Source of the DNA: Pseudomonas orientalis
Lineage (GTDB): Bacteria; Pseudomonadota; Gammaproteobacteria; Pseudomonadales; Pseudomonadaceae
NCBI RefSeq assembly: GCF_001439815.1
Contig: NZ_JYLM01000001.1
Coordinates: 682,001-746,000 of the forward strand
Reading direction: 5' to 3'
Length of the DNA: 64,000 nt
In this document: one piece after another, positions 26,558-36,406 of the stretch
How positions within the stretch are numbered: the first letter of the stretch is position 1
Layout of the letters: the number at the start of each line of letters is the position of its first letter
The notes under the pieces: model-generated
Database searches by the model: none
What the model saw: only the letters and a program-made list of their open reading frames with translations
What the model was told of the DNA's origin: nothing
Program-made: the position numbers and the translations under genes

Positions 26558-28517
26558 TGGTCAATGCCTTAACCGGATCGAGCCGGGCAGCTTTACGGGC
26601 CGGCATAAAGCCGAATACGACGCCGGTGAACAGCGCGCAGCCAAAGGCGCCGAGCATCGCCACCAGGGAAAATTGCACCGCCACTTCGGCCAGTACCAGC
26701 ACGCCGCCCACCAGCAGCGCCAGGGCGATACCGAACAGCCCGCCGACCACCGAGAGCATCACCGCCTCGGTGAGAAACTGACGCAGGATGTCGCGCTGGC
26801 GGGCGCCGGTGGCCATGCGGATACCGATTTCGCGGGTGCGCTCACGCACGGTCATCAACATGATATTCATCACGCCGATGCCGCCCACCAGCAGGGAAAT
26901 CGCCGCAATCGAACCGAGCATCAACGACAGGGTGTTGGCCGTGCGCGCTTCGGCCTGGATCATCGCGGCGTTGTTGGTCAGGTGATAGTCGTCCTTGCCA
27001 TGGTGCAAACGCTTGAGCAACTGATCGATGGCCTGCTCGGCGGCGTTCACGCGGGTGGCGTCGGCAGCGGCAATCACCACGTATTCCGGGTTGTAGCTGC
27101 CGAACAGGCGAATGCTGGCGGCGGAGTAGGGGATGGCAATGCGATCGTCGCTGTCTTTGTTGCCCGAACTGGAGCCTTTTTCCTGGAGCACGCCGACCAC
27201 CTGGAAGGGCACGTTTTCGATCAGGATGTATTGGCCGATGGGGTTGACCAGACCCTTGAACAGCTTGTCGCGCACCCGGGCGCCGATCACCGCGACGGTG
27301 GCGGCGTTGCGTTCGTCGGCCTCGGTGAAGTAGCTGCCCTCGACCACCGGCCAGTTGAAGATGGTCGGGAAATGGGTGTCGTTGCCGCCCACATAGGCCA
27401 TGTAGTCGATGTTGCCGAACCGCACGCCGGCTTCGGCGCCGTTGACCGGCATGATCCGTTTCACCTGCGGCAGGGTGGCCAGGGCGGCCACGTCGGCGGG
27501 GGTGATGATGCCCAGGGGCGTACGCGGGTTGGGCGACGAACCACTGACATACAGAATATTCGAGCCGAACGCGCCCATCTGCGCCATGACCTGGCGTTTG
27601 CTGCCTTCACCCACGGCCAGCATGACCACCACCGAGGCCACTCCGATAATGATGCCGAGCAGGGTCAGCGCGGTGCGAAACCGGTTGATCCACATCACGC
27701 GCCAGGCCGCCTGCAACGCATCGAGCAGTTCGGCTTTCCAGGCACCGTTGTGTTCGGCGCCATCGGCCAGGCGCTGGCGCAGGTCCACGGCTTGCAGCGC
27801 AGCGCCGTTCGCTGGCGCCTCGGTGTGGGCGGCGGCCGAGTCGCTGATGATCAGGCCGTCGCGAATCTCGATGATGCGGTTGGCCCGCGCCGCCACTTCG
27901 CGGTCGTGGGTGATCAGGATGACCACATGGCCCTGGCTCGCCAACTCGTCGAGCAGGGTCATCACCTCGGCGCCGCTGTGGCTGTCGAGCGCGCCGGTGG
28001 GTTCGTCGGCGAGGATGATATGCCCGCCGTTCATCAGCGCACGCGCGATGGACACTCGCTGCTGCTGGCCACCGGAGAGCTGATGCGGACGGTTGCCGGT
28101 GCGCTCGGCCAGGCCCAGGCGGGTGAGCAGGGCGCTGGCGCGGGCGTGCCGTTCGCCGGCACTGATGCCGGCATAGATCGCCGGCATCTCGACGTTTTCC
28201 TGGGCCGATGCCGACGGGATCAGGTGGTAGCCCTGGAACACGAAACCGAAGGCTTCGCGGCGCAGCCAGGCCAGTTCGTCGCTGCCCAGCTGGGCGACGT
28301 TTTCCCCGGCGAACAGGTAGTCGCCTTCGCTCGGGCGATCGAGGCAACCGAGGATGTTCATCAACGTCGACTTGCCGGAGCCCGACGCGCCGACGATGGC
28401 GACGAACTCCCCGGCATGGATCGACAGGTCGATGCCGCGCAGCACGTCGACCTGCGGGCTGTCGCCGCCGCCGTAGGATTTGCGGATGTGCTTGAGTTCG
28501 ATCAGTGGCGTGGTCAA
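26550..28517 (-). CDS. pvdT: MacB-type ABC transporter PvdT (pyoverdine export)
   Basis: 655 residues, the MacB architecture. N-terminal ATPase with Walker [10 protein letters not shown], signature [10 protein letters not shown] and Walker [12 protein letters not shown]. Then a first transmembrane helix near 285, a large periplasmic domain and a C-terminal three-helix FtsX block (about 530-650). The start is a TTG at 28517, one base after the pvdR stop and preceded by GGGGG. It is the inner-membrane motor of the PvdRT-OpmQ pump. Located between pvdR and opmQ, as in other fluorescent pseudomonads. Confidence 0.92.
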   Translation of the reverse strand: MTTPLIELKHIRKSYGGGDSPQVDVLRGIDLSIHAGEFVAIVGASGSGKSTLMNILGCLDRPSEGDYLFAGENVAQLGSDELAWLRREAFGFVFQGYHLIPSASAQENVEMPAIYAGISAGERHARASALLTRLGLAERTGNRPHQLSGGQQQRVSIARALMNGGHIILADEPTGALDSHSGAEVMTLLDELASQGHVVILITHDREVAARANRIIEIRDGLIISDSAAAHTEAPANGAALQAVDLRQRLADGAEHNGAWKAELLDALQAAWRVMWINRFRTALTLLGIIIGVASVVVMLAVGEGSKRQVMAQMGAFGSNILYVSGSSPNPRTPLGIITPADVAALATLPQVKRIMPVNGAEAGVRFGNIDYMAYVGGNDTHFPTIFNWPVVEGSYFTEADERNAATVAVIGARVRDKLFKGLVNPIGQYILIENVPFQVVGVLQEKGSSSGNKDSDDRIAIPYSAASIRLFGSYNPEYVVIAAADATRVNAAEQAIDQLLKRLHHGKDDYHLTNNAAMIQAEARTANTLSLMLGSIAAISLLVGGIGVMNIMLMTVRERTREIGIRMATGARQRDILRQFLTEAVMLSVVGGLFGIALALLVGGVLVLAEVAVQFSLVAMLGAFGCALFTGVVFGFMPARKAARLDPVKALTSE

Positions 28518-28518
28518 T

Positions 28519-29688
28519 TCAACCCCCGCTGCCGTCGGCCGGGCCGATCAACAGGTGATCGCCTTCGTCGAGGCCGTCCAGCACCTGCACGCGCAGGCGG
28601 TCGCTGATCCCCAGGCGCACCGTGCGCTGCTCGATGCTGCCGTTTTTCGCCACCACTCGGGCGATTTGCGTGTCCGCCGTGGGCGTGCCTTGCAGTGCGG
28701 CCACCGGCACGGTAAGGGCGTCCTTGACCTGGCTGGCGACGAAAAACACCTGGGTGGTCATTTCCGCCATCAGCGCGTTATCGGCGTTATCGACATCCAG
28801 CAATACCGTGTACAGCACTACGCGGCCGGTGCCGCTCTTGCCGGCGCTGCTCGGGCTGCCGCTGCCCTGGGTTTCGTTCAACGGCTTGGGCGGGATCGGC
28901 AGGATCTGGCGCACAGTGCTGGTCCAGCGCCGACTGCCGCCGCTCAAGGTGGTGAAATACGCACTCATGCCGGGTTTGACATGGCCGATATCGGCTTCGG
29001 AGACTTCGGCCCACACCGTCATGGGCGACAGTTTGGCGATGCGCAGGATCAGCGGAGTCTGTTGTTGGGCGTTGAGGGTCTGGCCGACCCGCGCATCCAC
29101 CGCGACCACGGTGCCGGCCATCGGCGCGTAGATGCGCGTGTAACCGAGTTCCGCTTCGTCGCTGCGCAGGCTGGCCTGGGCCTGACGAATCTGGGCCTGG
29201 AACATGTCGACCCGCGCCTGGGTCGCGCTCAGTTCGGCCATGGCGGTTTGCACATCTTCTTCGCGGGTGGCGTTACCGGCGCTCAGGCGTTGCTGGCGCT
29301 GGTATTTCTGGCGCGCCAAGGCGTGCTGGGCTTTCTGCTCCTGCAACTGCGCCTGCAGATTTTCGATGGCGTAGCGGCTGGCATCGAGCTTGGCTTTCTG
29401 CGTCGAAGGGTCGATCTCCACCAGCAACTGGCCCTCCTTGACCTGATCACCGGCCTCGACGTGGATCTTCTGGATCTGCCCGGAAGCCTGGGCGCCGACG
29501 TCCACATAGCGCCGTGGTTGCAGGGTGCCCAGGGCCGTGACGCTGTTCTCGATATCGCCACGGGTGACGGTAACAGTGGCCAGGGTATCGCGACCCGTCG
29601 CAAGGCCTTGCCAGGTGGCAAACGCAACGATGGGAATCAGGCACGCCACCACAAGCAGGGCGCGTCGGGCAGGTCGAGGGCGTTTCAT
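28519..29688 (-). CDS. pvdR: Periplasmic adaptor PvdR (MacA-like)
   Basis: 389 residues. N-terminal signal/anchor helix ([19 protein letters not shown]), a split barrel/lipoyl domain ([27 protein letters not shown]) around an alpha-hairpin of about 100 residues, and a C-terminal beta domain. It links PvdT to OpmQ. First gene of the three-gene operon. A PvdS-type iron-starvation box lies 55-79 bases upstream on the same strand, so expression should rise under iron limitation. Confidence 0.92.
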   Translation of the reverse strand: MKRPRPARRALLVVACLIPIVAFATWQGLATGRDTLATVTVTRGDIENSVTALGTLQPRRYVDVGAQASGQIQKIHVEAGDQVKEGQLLVEIDPSTQKAKLDASRYAIENLQAQLQEQKAQHALARQKYQRQQRLSAGNATREEDVQTAMAELSATQARVDMFQAQIRQAQASLRSDEAELGYTRIYAPMAGTVVAVDARVGQTLNAQQQTPLILRIAKLSPMTVWAEVSEADIGHVKPGMSAYFTTLSGGSRRWTSTVRQILPIPPKPLNETQGSGSPSSAGKSGTGRVVLYTVLLDVDNADNALMAEMTTQVFFVASQVKDALTVPVAALQGTPTADTQIARVVAKNGSIEQRTVRLGISDRLRVQVLDGLDEGDHLLIGPADGSGG

Positions 29689-29743
29689 GCGTAGGTTCCA
29701 GCCAGGAAAGATCGGGGCGCAGTCGCGCAGAGCTGACAGGTAA

Positions 29744-29767
29744 ACGAAGAAAATGCCCGCGGATTTA
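29744..29767 (-). promoter_or_regulatory. Iron-starvation (PvdS) box for pvdR-pvdT-opmQ
   Basis: On the minus strand: TAAAT, 16 bases, CGT, exactly the -35/-10 signature of PvdS-dependent promoters (TAAAT-N16/17-CGT). It points toward pvdR. Confidence 0.85.
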
Positions 29768-29840
29768 GGCTGTTACACGCGCGGTTACAGGTTGTATGAA
29801 GAAAAAAATCGACCGTTGATGCGAGACTTCTTTAAAAGTA

Positions 29841-29859
29841 GATGAGAATTACTATAAAT
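29841..29859 (+). promoter_or_regulatory. Possible Fur box before fpvI
   Basis: GATGAGAATTACTATAAAT matches the 19-base Fur consensus at roughly half its positions, including the GAGAAT-type core. It lies about 85 bases before fpvI, where Fur control would be expected. The match is weak. Confidence 0.4.
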
Positions 29860-29943
29860 TGCACACACTCAAACTGCCATCATCGATGGATGTGTTTCTA
29901 CGCAGGTTGGCATCGTCCGCACCACGGCCATGGGCCAGGAGTC

Positions 29944-30426
29944 ATGTTGGAAAACTACTATCGCGAGCTGGTGTGTTTCCTCAACGCCAAGCTGGGCAAC
30001 CGTCAGGTGGCCGAGGATGTGGTGCATGACGCGTATGTGCGGGTGCTGGAGCGCTCCAGTGACACGCCGATCGAACAGCCGCGCGCGTTCCTGTACCGCA
30101 CCGCGTTGAACCTGGTGATCGACGGCCATCGGCGCAACGCCCTGCGCCAGGTCGAGCCCCTGGAGGTGCTGGACGCTGAAGAGCGCTTCGCGCCCTGTTC
30201 ACCCCACGCCAGCCACGATCAGAGCCAGCGCCTGGAGATGCTCGAGCGTGCCCTGGCCGAGTTGCCGGCGGCCTGCCGCGACAGTTTCCTGATGCGCAAA
30301 CTCGACGGCCTGTCCCACCTGCAAATCGCCGAGCGCCTGTGCATTTCCCGCGCCCTGGTGGAAAAGCACATCGTCAATGCCATGAAGCACTGCCGGTTGC
30401 GCATGCGTGAGTGGGAAGCGCACTGA
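29944..30426 (+). CDS. fpvI: FpvI-type ECF sigma factor (iron starvation group)
   Basis: 160 residues from the ATG at 29944 (AGGAG just upstream); the open frame back to 29842 is not needed. It has sigma-70 region 2 (FLNAKLGNRQVAEDVVHDAYVRVL, then PRAFLYRTALNLVIDGHRR) and region 4 (LAELPAACRDSFLMRKLDGLSHLQIAERL). Length and position beside pvdA and pvdRT-opmQ match FpvI, the sigma factor that transcribes the ferripyoverdine receptor gene. Its usual anti-sigma partner FpvR is not encoded here: only 255 bases separate pvdR from this gene. Confidence 0.85.
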   Translation: MLENYYRELVCFLNAKLGNRQVAEDVVHDAYVRVLERSSDTPIEQPRAFLYRTALNLVIDGHRRNALRQVEPLEVLDAEERFAPCSPHASHDQSQRLEMLERALAELPAACRDSFLMRKLDGLSHLQIAERLCISRALVEKHIVNAMKHCRLRMREWEAH

Positions 30427-30438
30427 AGCGCTGTTAGT

Positions 30439-30462
30439 TAAATTTTATTTCACTGTCCTCGT
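30439..30462 (+). promoter_or_regulatory. Iron-starvation (PvdS) box for pvdA
   Basis: TAAAT, 16 bases, CGT, ending 84 bases before the pvdA start. It is the same signature as the box facing pvdR. Confidence 0.88.
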
Positions 30463-30546
30463 TTCCTATCAACACACGGCCTGTTGTTCAGGCCATGAAG
30501 GTATTCCCGCCCCAACCGCCAAGGGGCTTATCCAGAGGACACTGGA

Positions 30547-31884
30547 ATGACACAGGCAATTGCTTCGCCCGCGGTTCACGACCTGATCGGTATCGGCTTC
30601 GGCCCTTCGAACCTGGCGCTGGCCATCGCCCTGCAGGAGCGTGAGAAGGCCCAGGGCAAACTGGACGTGCTGTTTCTCGACAAACAAGCCGACTACCGCT
30701 GGCACGGCAATACCCTGGTGACCCAGAGCGAATTGCAGATTTCCTTCCTCAAGGACCTGGTGACCCTGCGCAACCCCACCAGCCCGTATTCCTTCGTCAA
30801 CTACCTCAAGGCCCACGACCGCCTGGTGGACTTCATCAACCTGGGCACCTTTTACCCGTGCCGCATGGAGTACAACGACTACCTGCGCTGGGTCGCCGGG
30901 CAATTCCAGGCCCAGGCCCGCTACGGCGAGGAAGTGCTGGCCATCGAGCCGATCCTGCACCAGCAGCAGGTTGAAGCGCTGCGCGTGATTTCCCGCGATG
31001 CGCTGGGCGAGCAGCATGTGCGCACCACACGCTCAGTGGTGGTCAGCGCCGGCGGCACACCGCGTATTCCCGAGGCGTTCAAGGCGCTCAGGGGCGACAG
31101 CCGGGTCTTCCACCATTCCCACTACCTGGAGCGCATGGCCGGCCAGCCGTGTGTCGACGGCAAGCCGATGCGCATCGCGGTAATCGGCGGTGGCCAGAGC
31201 GCGGCCGAAGCCTTTATCGACCTCAATGACAGCTTCCCATCGGTGCAGGTTGATATGATCCTGCGCGGTTCGGCGCTCAAGCCGGCGGATGACAGCCCGT
31301 TCGTCAACGAAGTCTTCTCGCCGGCCTTTACCGATCTGGTGTTCCAGCAAGTCGGCGCTGAACGTGAACGCCTGGTCGCCGAGTACCAGAACACCAATTA
31401 TTCGGTGGTCGACCTGGACCTGATCGAGCGCATCTACGGCATCTTCTATCGCCAGAAAGTCTCCGGCATCGCGCGCCAGGCGTTCCGCACCATGACCGTG
31501 GTCGAAAAGGCCACTCCCGGCTCGCTGGGCATCGAACTGGCGCTGCGCAACAATGCCACCGGCGAAACCAGCGTGAGCCACTACGACGCGGTGATTCTCG
31601 CCACCGGTTACGAGCGCCAGATGCACCGCGAACTGCTCGCGCCGCTGGAGGCCTACATGGGCGATTTCGAAGTGGCCCGCGATTACCGCATCGTCACCGA
31701 CGAGCGCTGCAAGGCCGGGATCTACATCCAGGGGTTCAGCCAGGCCAGCCATGGTCTGAGCGATACGTTGCTGTCGGTGCTGCCGATTCGCGCGGATGAA
31801 ATTGCCGCGTCGTTGTATGCCAATGACCGTAGCCGTGGCAGCGCGCGCTCGGTGCAGGACCTGCTGCTCGCCACTGCAAGCTGA
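30547..31884 (+). CDS. pvdA: L-ornithine N5-monooxygenase PvdA
   Basis: 445 residues, usual length. FAD site DLIGIGFGPSNLALA at the N-terminus (GxGxxN variant), substrate-side segment FLKDLVTLRNPTSPYSF, NADPH site IAVIGGGQSAAE near residue 215 and the ATGY motif (ILATGYER). It hydroxylates ornithine at N5, the first committed step to the hydroxamate ligands of pyoverdine. Driven by the iron-starvation box upstream. The peptide-synthetase genes are not in this window. Confidence 0.95.
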   Translation: MTQAIASPAVHDLIGIGFGPSNLALAIALQEREKAQGKLDVLFLDKQADYRWHGNTLVTQSELQISFLKDLVTLRNPTSPYSFVNYLKAHDRLVDFINLGTFYPCRMEYNDYLRWVAGQFQAQARYGEEVLAIEPILHQQQVEALRVISRDALGEQHVRTTRSVVVSAGGTPRIPEAFKALRGDSRVFHHSHYLERMAGQPCVDGKPMRIAVIGGGQSAAEAFIDLNDSFPSVQVDMILRGSALKPADDSPFVNEVFSPAFTDLVFQQVGAERERLVAEYQNTNYSVVDLDLIERIYGIFYRQKVSGIARQAFRTMTVVEKATPGSLGIELALRNNATGETSVSHYDAVILATGYERQMHRELLAPLEAYMGDFEVARDYRIVTDERCKAGIYIQGFSQASHGLSDTLLSVLPIRADEIAASLYANDRSRGSARSVQDLLLATAS

Positions 31885-31891
31885 CCGGATT

Positions 31892-32007
31892 CTGTAGGAG
31901 CGAGCTTGCTCGCGAAGAACGCGAGGGCGCCGGGTTGATTCAGAAGGGGCGCGTTATCGTTGATGTTTTTCGCGAGCAAGGGCTAGCCGCCCGCCTCGCT
32001 CCTACAG
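31892..32007. repeat. Inverted repeat pair, REP family B (116 nt)
   Basis: CTGTAGGAGCG-AGCTTGCTCGCGAA at the left and the inverse unit ending CGCTCCTACAG at the right. The right arm is less perfect (GGGCTAGCCGCCCGC). It is a second REP family, distinct from family A, found in three places in the window. Confidence 0.9.
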
Positions 32008-32070
32008 GCGGTACTTGTGACAAGGCGTTGCTGCTGATACTGTACAAAAAACCAGTATCGGTAGCTCTCC

Positions 32071-33291
32071 ATGCAGTTGATCGAAAAACTCAGCATTCTT
32101 GCCGACGCCGCCAAGTACGACGCTTCGTGCGCCAGCAGCGGCGCGCCCAAGCGCAGCTCCGAAGGCAAGGCCGGGCTGGGTTCCACCGATGGCATGGGTA
32201 TTTGCCACAGCTATACGCCCGATGGCCGCTGCGTGTCGCTGCTCAAGGTGCTGCTCACCAACTTCTGTCTCTATGACTGCCAATACTGCGTCAACCGCCG
32301 TTCCAGCGACGTGCCCCGTGCGCGGTTCAGCCCGGAAGAAGTGGTCACCCTGACCCTGGACTTCTACAAGCGCAATTGCGTCAGCGGGCTGTTTCTCAGT
32401 TCCGGCATCATCCGTTCAGCCGACTACACCATGGAGCAGTTGGTGCGGGTTGCCAAGCTGCTGCGCGAGGAGCACGACTTTCGCGGCTATATCCATCTCA
32501 AGACCATTCCCGAAGCCGACCCCGCGTTGATCGCCGAGGCCGGGCGCTATGCCGACCGCCTGAGCGTGAACATCGAACTGCCCACCGATGCCAGCCTGCA
32601 AACCCTGGCGCCCGAAAAGCAGATCGTCTCGATCAAGCAGGCCATGCAAACCATCTACACCGGTGAACAGACGGTGCTCAACGAACCTCGCGCACCGCGC
32701 TTCGCCCCGGCCGGGCAGAGCACCCAGATGATCGTCGGCGCCGACGATACCGACGACAGCACCATCCTGCACGGTGCCGAAGCCTTGTATGGCAATTACA
32801 AGCTGCGCCGCGTGTATTACTCGGCGTTCAGCCCGATTCCCAACAGCCCCAAGAGCGTGCCCCTGGCCGCGCCGCCGCTGATGCGCGAGCATCGTTTGTA
32901 CCAGGCCGACTTCCTCCTGCGCAGTTACGGTTTCAGCGCTAACGAGCTGTTCGAAGGCCCCGGCCACCTGGCCCTGGATATCGACCCCAAGCTGGCGTGG
33001 GCCCTGGAGCATCGCGAGGTGTTTCCCCTGGACCTGAACCGCGCCGAGCCGACCTTGATCGCGCGCATCCCCGGCATCGGCCTGCGCACCACCCAGCGCC
33101 TGGTGGACCTGCGCCGCGAACGCAAGATCCGCTTCGAAGACCTGGCGCGCATGCGCTGCGTGCTGGCCAAGGCCAAGCCGTTCTTCATCACCAGCGATTA
33201 CCACCCGCAGCAGGCCGACAGCACCAGCGTATTGCTGCGCGAACAACTGCGCGATCGCCCGCAACCGCAACAGATGGGGTTGTGGGGATGA
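32071..33291 (+). CDS. Putative DNA modification/repair radical SAM protein (TIGR03916 type)
   Basis: 406 residues. Radical-SAM cluster CLYDCQYC (Cys66, Cys70, Cys73; C-x3-C-x2-C) followed by a TIM-barrel region. A C-terminal helix-hairpin-helix (ARIPGIGLRTTQRLVDLRR) would bind DNA. This combination is typical of the SplB-related proteins called putative DNA modification/repair radical SAM proteins. The next gene, a DUF4130 protein, overlaps it by 4 bases (ATGA), and the two families are regularly found together. The exact lesion or reaction is not known. Confidence 0.9.
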   Translation: MQLIEKLSILADAAKYDASCASSGAPKRSSEGKAGLGSTDGMGICHSYTPDGRCVSLLKVLLTNFCLYDCQYCVNRRSSDVPRARFSPEEVVTLTLDFYKRNCVSGLFLSSGIIRSADYTMEQLVRVAKLLREEHDFRGYIHLKTIPEADPALIAEAGRYADRLSVNIELPTDASLQTLAPEKQIVSIKQAMQTIYTGEQTVLNEPRAPRFAPAGQSTQMIVGADDTDDSTILHGAEALYGNYKLRRVYYSAFSPIPNSPKSVPLAAPPLMREHRLYQADFLLRSYGFSANELFEGPGHLALDIDPKLAWALEHREVFPLDLNRAEPTLIARIPGIGLRTTQRLVDLRRERKIRFEDLARMRCVLAKAKPFFITSDYHPQQADSTSVLLREQLRDRPQPQQMGLWG

Positions 33292-34121
33292 TCAGCCTGG
33301 AATGCGACAACCTGTTCAGCACCTGGCGCGAACAGGCGCGCTGGCTGCTCAGCCATCAGGTCGACCCCAGCCAGGTGAGCTGGGGCGAGGCCGAAGTGGC
33401 GGATTTGTTTGCCACCGACCAGCCCATTGCGTCCGAGCCGGGTCCGTTCCAGGCGCGCATTCCCAAGGCCTTGTTGCCACTGCTGGAGTCGGCCGCCTGT
33501 TACCACGGCGATCAGCGTTGGAGTTTGCTCTACGAAGTGTTGTGGCGGGTCAGCCATGGCGACCGCACGGCCATGCTGGCCGGTGACAAGTTGGGCAGCG
33601 AGCTGCAGCGCCGCATCAAGCAGGTCAGCCGTGAAGCCCATCACTTGCATGCGTTTGTGCGGTTTATTGCACTGCCGGCCGAAGCGGGCCCCGAGCTGCC
33701 GGAGTACGTGGCCTGGCACGAGCCGGCCCACGATATTTTGCACAGTGCCAGCCAGCATTTTATCGGGCGCATGGGCCGTCATCGCTGGATGATCGCGACG
33801 CCCCTGGACGGGGTGTATTACGACGGCGAGCAATTGATTCACCAACGCCAGTGCCCCGAGGCGTGGCAGCAACTGGCGCAGAATGTCGAAGACCCGCACA
33901 GCGCCATGTGGTTGACCTATTACAGCCACATCTTCAATCCGGCGCGCTTGAACCCCAAGGTGATGGAAGGGCATTTGCCGAGCCGGTTCTGGAAGAACCT
34001 GCCGGAGGGCAAGTTGATTCCGGGGCTGATCAGCGAGGCGCGCACGGGCAAACAGAAGGATGGGCAGGCCAGACTGGTGGGCACCAAACCCGGCAAACGC
34101 ATTTCAGGCGGGCCCAGTTAG
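33288..34121 (+). CDS. DUF4130 protein, putative DNA-repair partner of the radical SAM protein (TIGR03915 type)
   Basis: 277 residues from an ATG overlapping the previous stop (ATGA). Features of the family: SREAHHLHAFVRFI and, later, HDILHSASQHFIGRM, WMIATPLDGVYYDG. The second part resembles the uracil-DNA-glycosylase-associated DUF4130 region. Strict coupling to the radical SAM gene suggests one complex or pathway acting on DNA. No catalytic motif can be assigned with certainty. Confidence 0.85.
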   Translation: MISLECDNLFSTWREQARWLLSHQVDPSQVSWGEAEVADLFATDQPIASEPGPFQARIPKALLPLLESAACYHGDQRWSLLYEVLWRVSHGDRTAMLAGDKLGSELQRRIKQVSREAHHLHAFVRFIALPAEAGPELPEYVAWHEPAHDILHSASQHFIGRMGRHRWMIATPLDGVYYDGEQLIHQRQCPEAWQQLAQNVEDPHSAMWLTYYSHIFNPARLNPKVMEGHLPSRFWKNLPEGKLIPGLISEARTGKQKDGQARLVGTKPGKRISGGPS

Positions 34122-34183
34122 AACATGTGGGTGGGGACTTGGTATGGTGGTGTCTGTCATAGCGCCCGCAGCCAGGAGCAATC

Positions 34184-35077
34184 ATGTCTACCGCTGTTCG
34201 TCTTGCCCAAACCGCCGATGCCGAAGGCATCAGCCAAGTCATCCTGGCGGCCTTGCACAGCAGCAATGCGCAGGATTACCCGGCGGATGTGATTGCCCGC
34301 GTGGCGAGCAATTTCACCCCCGATGCCGTGCTGGCGCTGCTCAAGCGCCGTGTCGTGCTGGTGGCCACCCAGGGTCAGGTGATCGTCGCCACCGCCGCCC
34401 TCGACGCCAACGTGGTGCGCTCGGTATTCGTCAACCCGGCGTTGCAAGGGCAGGGCATTGGTCGGCTGTTGATGATCGAGATCGAACTGCGCGCCCGCGA
34501 AGCCGGGGTGACGGTGCTGAGTGTGCCGTCCTCGCTGACCGCCGAACCGTTCTACAGCAAGCTGGGGTTTCACACCGTGCGCGATGTCTATCACGGCAAC
34601 GAGCGCACGCTGGTCATGGAAAAGGCCCTGCTGTCCCGGCACCCCATCGGCCCGTATCGCGACCGTCAGCACCGTGCGCAAGTGGTTGAGTTGTGGCAGG
34701 AGGCGTTCGGCTACGACACCGCGCATAACCTGCCGACCCTGGCGATCGACAAGAAGCTGGCGGTCAATGACGGCTTGTTCTTTGTCGCGACCGATAAAAA
34801 GGCCGTGATCGGTACGATTCTCGCCGGCTATGACGGCCATCGCGGTTGGCTGTACTCGGTGGCGGTGCGTGCCGACTATCGTCGCCACGGCCTGGGATCG
34901 TCGTTGGTGCGTTACGCGGAACAGGCGTTGACGGCGTTGGGTTGCATGAAGATCAACCTGCAGATCACCGGCGGCAATGACGCGGTGGTGGGGTTCTACG
35001 AGGCGTTGGGGTACGGGGTGGAGCCGAGGATCAGCATGGGCAAGAAGATTGCGGGAAATATTCCTGCCCAATCTTGA
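34184..35077 (+). CDS. Tandem GNAT acetyltransferase
   Basis: 297 residues formed by two GNAT domains. The first (1-145) has the acetyl-CoA loop VFVNPALQGQGIGRLL; the second (about 155-290) has VAVRADYRRHGLGSSLV and FYEALGYGVE, resembling YpeA. Both Q/RxxGxG/A loops are intact, so both halves could bind acetyl-CoA. AGGAG ribosome site. Substrate unknown; no functional link to the neighbours is evident. Confidence 0.85.
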   Translation: MSTAVRLAQTADAEGISQVILAALHSSNAQDYPADVIARVASNFTPDAVLALLKRRVVLVATQGQVIVATAALDANVVRSVFVNPALQGQGIGRLLMIEIELRAREAGVTVLSVPSSLTAEPFYSKLGFHTVRDVYHGNERTLVMEKALLSRHPIGPYRDRQHRAQVVELWQEAFGYDTAHNLPTLAIDKKLAVNDGLFFVATDKKAVIGTILAGYDGHRGWLYSVAVRADYRRHGLGSSLVRYAEQALTALGCMKINLQITGGNDAVVGFYEALGYGVEPRISMGKKIAGNIPAQS

Positions 35078-35094
35078 GAACACAGGAGGCAAAT

Positions 35095-35181
35095 GTGGGA
35101 GGGGGCTTGCCCCCGATGGCGGTGGATCAGTCACATCTTCGGTGGCTGACACTCTGCTATCGGGGGCAAGCCCCCTCCCAC
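35095..35181. repeat. REPIN (family A inverted REP pair, 87 nt)
   Basis: Complete pair between the convergent GNAT and ilvE genes. Confidence 0.95.
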
Positions 35182-35202
35182 ATGGGTTTTGCGTTGTGGC
35201 TA

Positions 35203-36222
35203 TCAGACCTTGACGATCCAACCCGCCGGCGCTTCAACGTCACCGGTCTGCACGCCCGTCAGCTCTTTGTAGAGTTTCTGGGTAATCGGGCCCACTTCGG
35301 TTTCGCTGTGGAACACGTGCAGCTTGCCGTTGTACTGGATGCCGCCGATCGGCGAGATCACCGCAGCGGTGCCGCAAGCGCCGGCTTCCTTGAATTGATC
35401 CAGCTTGTCGATGAACACTTCGCCCTCGACCACGGTAAGGCCCAGGCGGCTCTGGGCCAGTTCGATCAGCGACAGGCGGGTGATGCCCGGCAGCACCGAA
35501 GGCGACTTCGGCGTGATGAACTGGTTGTCATGGGTGATGCCGAAGAAGTTCGCCGAGCCGACTTCTTCGATTTTCGAATGGGTCATCGGGTCCAGGTAGA
35601 TCGCGTCGGCGAAGCCGGATTTTTTCGCTTCCGAGCCCGGCATCAGGCTGGCGGCATAGTTACCGCCCACTTTCGCGGCACCGGTGCCTTGTGGGGCGGC
35701 GCGGTCGAAGGTGGAGATCTGGAAGTTGTGGGGCACCAGGCCGCCTTTGAAATAGGCACCGACCGGGATGGCGAACACCGAGAAGATGAACTCCGGCGCG
35801 GTGCGCACACCGATGTTGTCACCGGTGCCGATCACGAACGGGCGCAGGTACAGCGCGCCGCCGCTGCCGTAAGGCGGGATGAAGCGCTCGTTGGCCTTGA
35901 CCACTTGCTTGCAGGCTTCGATGAAGTCTTCGGTCGACACATGCGGCATCAGCAGGCGGGCGCAGCTGCGCTGCATGCGCGCGGCGTTCTGGTCCGGACG
36001 GAACAGGTTGATCGAGCCGTCCTTGCAGCGGTAGGCCTTGAGGCCTTCAAAGCACTGCTGGCCATAGTGCAGGGCGGTGGAACCCTCGCTGATGTGCAGC
36101 ACGTTGTCGTCGGTCAGGGTGCCTGCTTGCCATTCGCCGTTTTTCCAGACCTGGAGAAACCGCTTGTCGGTCTTGATGTAGTCAAAACCCAGCTTGTCCC
36201 AATTGATGCTTTCGTTACCCAT
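35203..36222 (-). CDS. ilvE: Branched-chain amino acid aminotransferase
   Basis: 339 residues, the long (BCAT group II) form common in pseudomonads. PLP lysine in GAAKVGGNYAAS, and the phosphate-binding and signature region YLDPMTHSKIEEVGSANFF. It interconverts Leu, Ile and Val with their 2-keto acids using glutamate/2-oxoglutarate. Its place next to, and in the same direction as, the keto-acid dehydrogenase operon suggests a catabolic role feeding that complex, although an inverted repeat pair lies between them. Confidence 0.93.
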   Translation of the reverse strand: MGNESINWDKLGFDYIKTDKRFLQVWKNGEWQAGTLTDDNVLHISEGSTALHYGQQCFEGLKAYRCKDGSINLFRPDQNAARMQRSCARLLMPHVSTEDFIEACKQVVKANERFIPPYGSGGALYLRPFVIGTGDNIGVRTAPEFIFSVFAIPVGAYFKGGLVPHNFQISTFDRAAPQGTGAAKVGGNYAASLMPGSEAKKSGFADAIYLDPMTHSKIEEVGSANFFGITHDNQFITPKSPSVLPGITRLSLIELAQSRLGLTVVEGEVFIDKLDQFKEAGACGTAAVISPIGGIQYNGKLHVFHSETEVGPITQKLYKELTGVQTGDVEAPAGWIVKV

Positions 36223-36306
36223 GACACCCTCTAATCTCTGGTCAAGTCGGATTTTTTTCTGGATGGGCTCAACAATACTTCATTCGCAGGGCCGTCCGCA
36301 TCCCCT

Positions 36307-36406
36307 TGTAGGAGCGAGCTTGCTCGCGAAGAACGCAAGATCACTGCGTTTCGTCTGGATGCGCGCGTTTTCGTTGACGTTTTTCGCGAGCAAGCTCGCT
36401 CCTACA
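36307..36406. repeat. Inverted repeat pair, REP family B (100 nt)
   Basis: TGTAGGAGCGAGCTTGCTCG and its inverse flank a 50-base centre between ilvE and lpdV. The right-hand unit overlaps the 3' end of lpdV and contains its stop codon (36402-36404). Confidence 0.92.
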
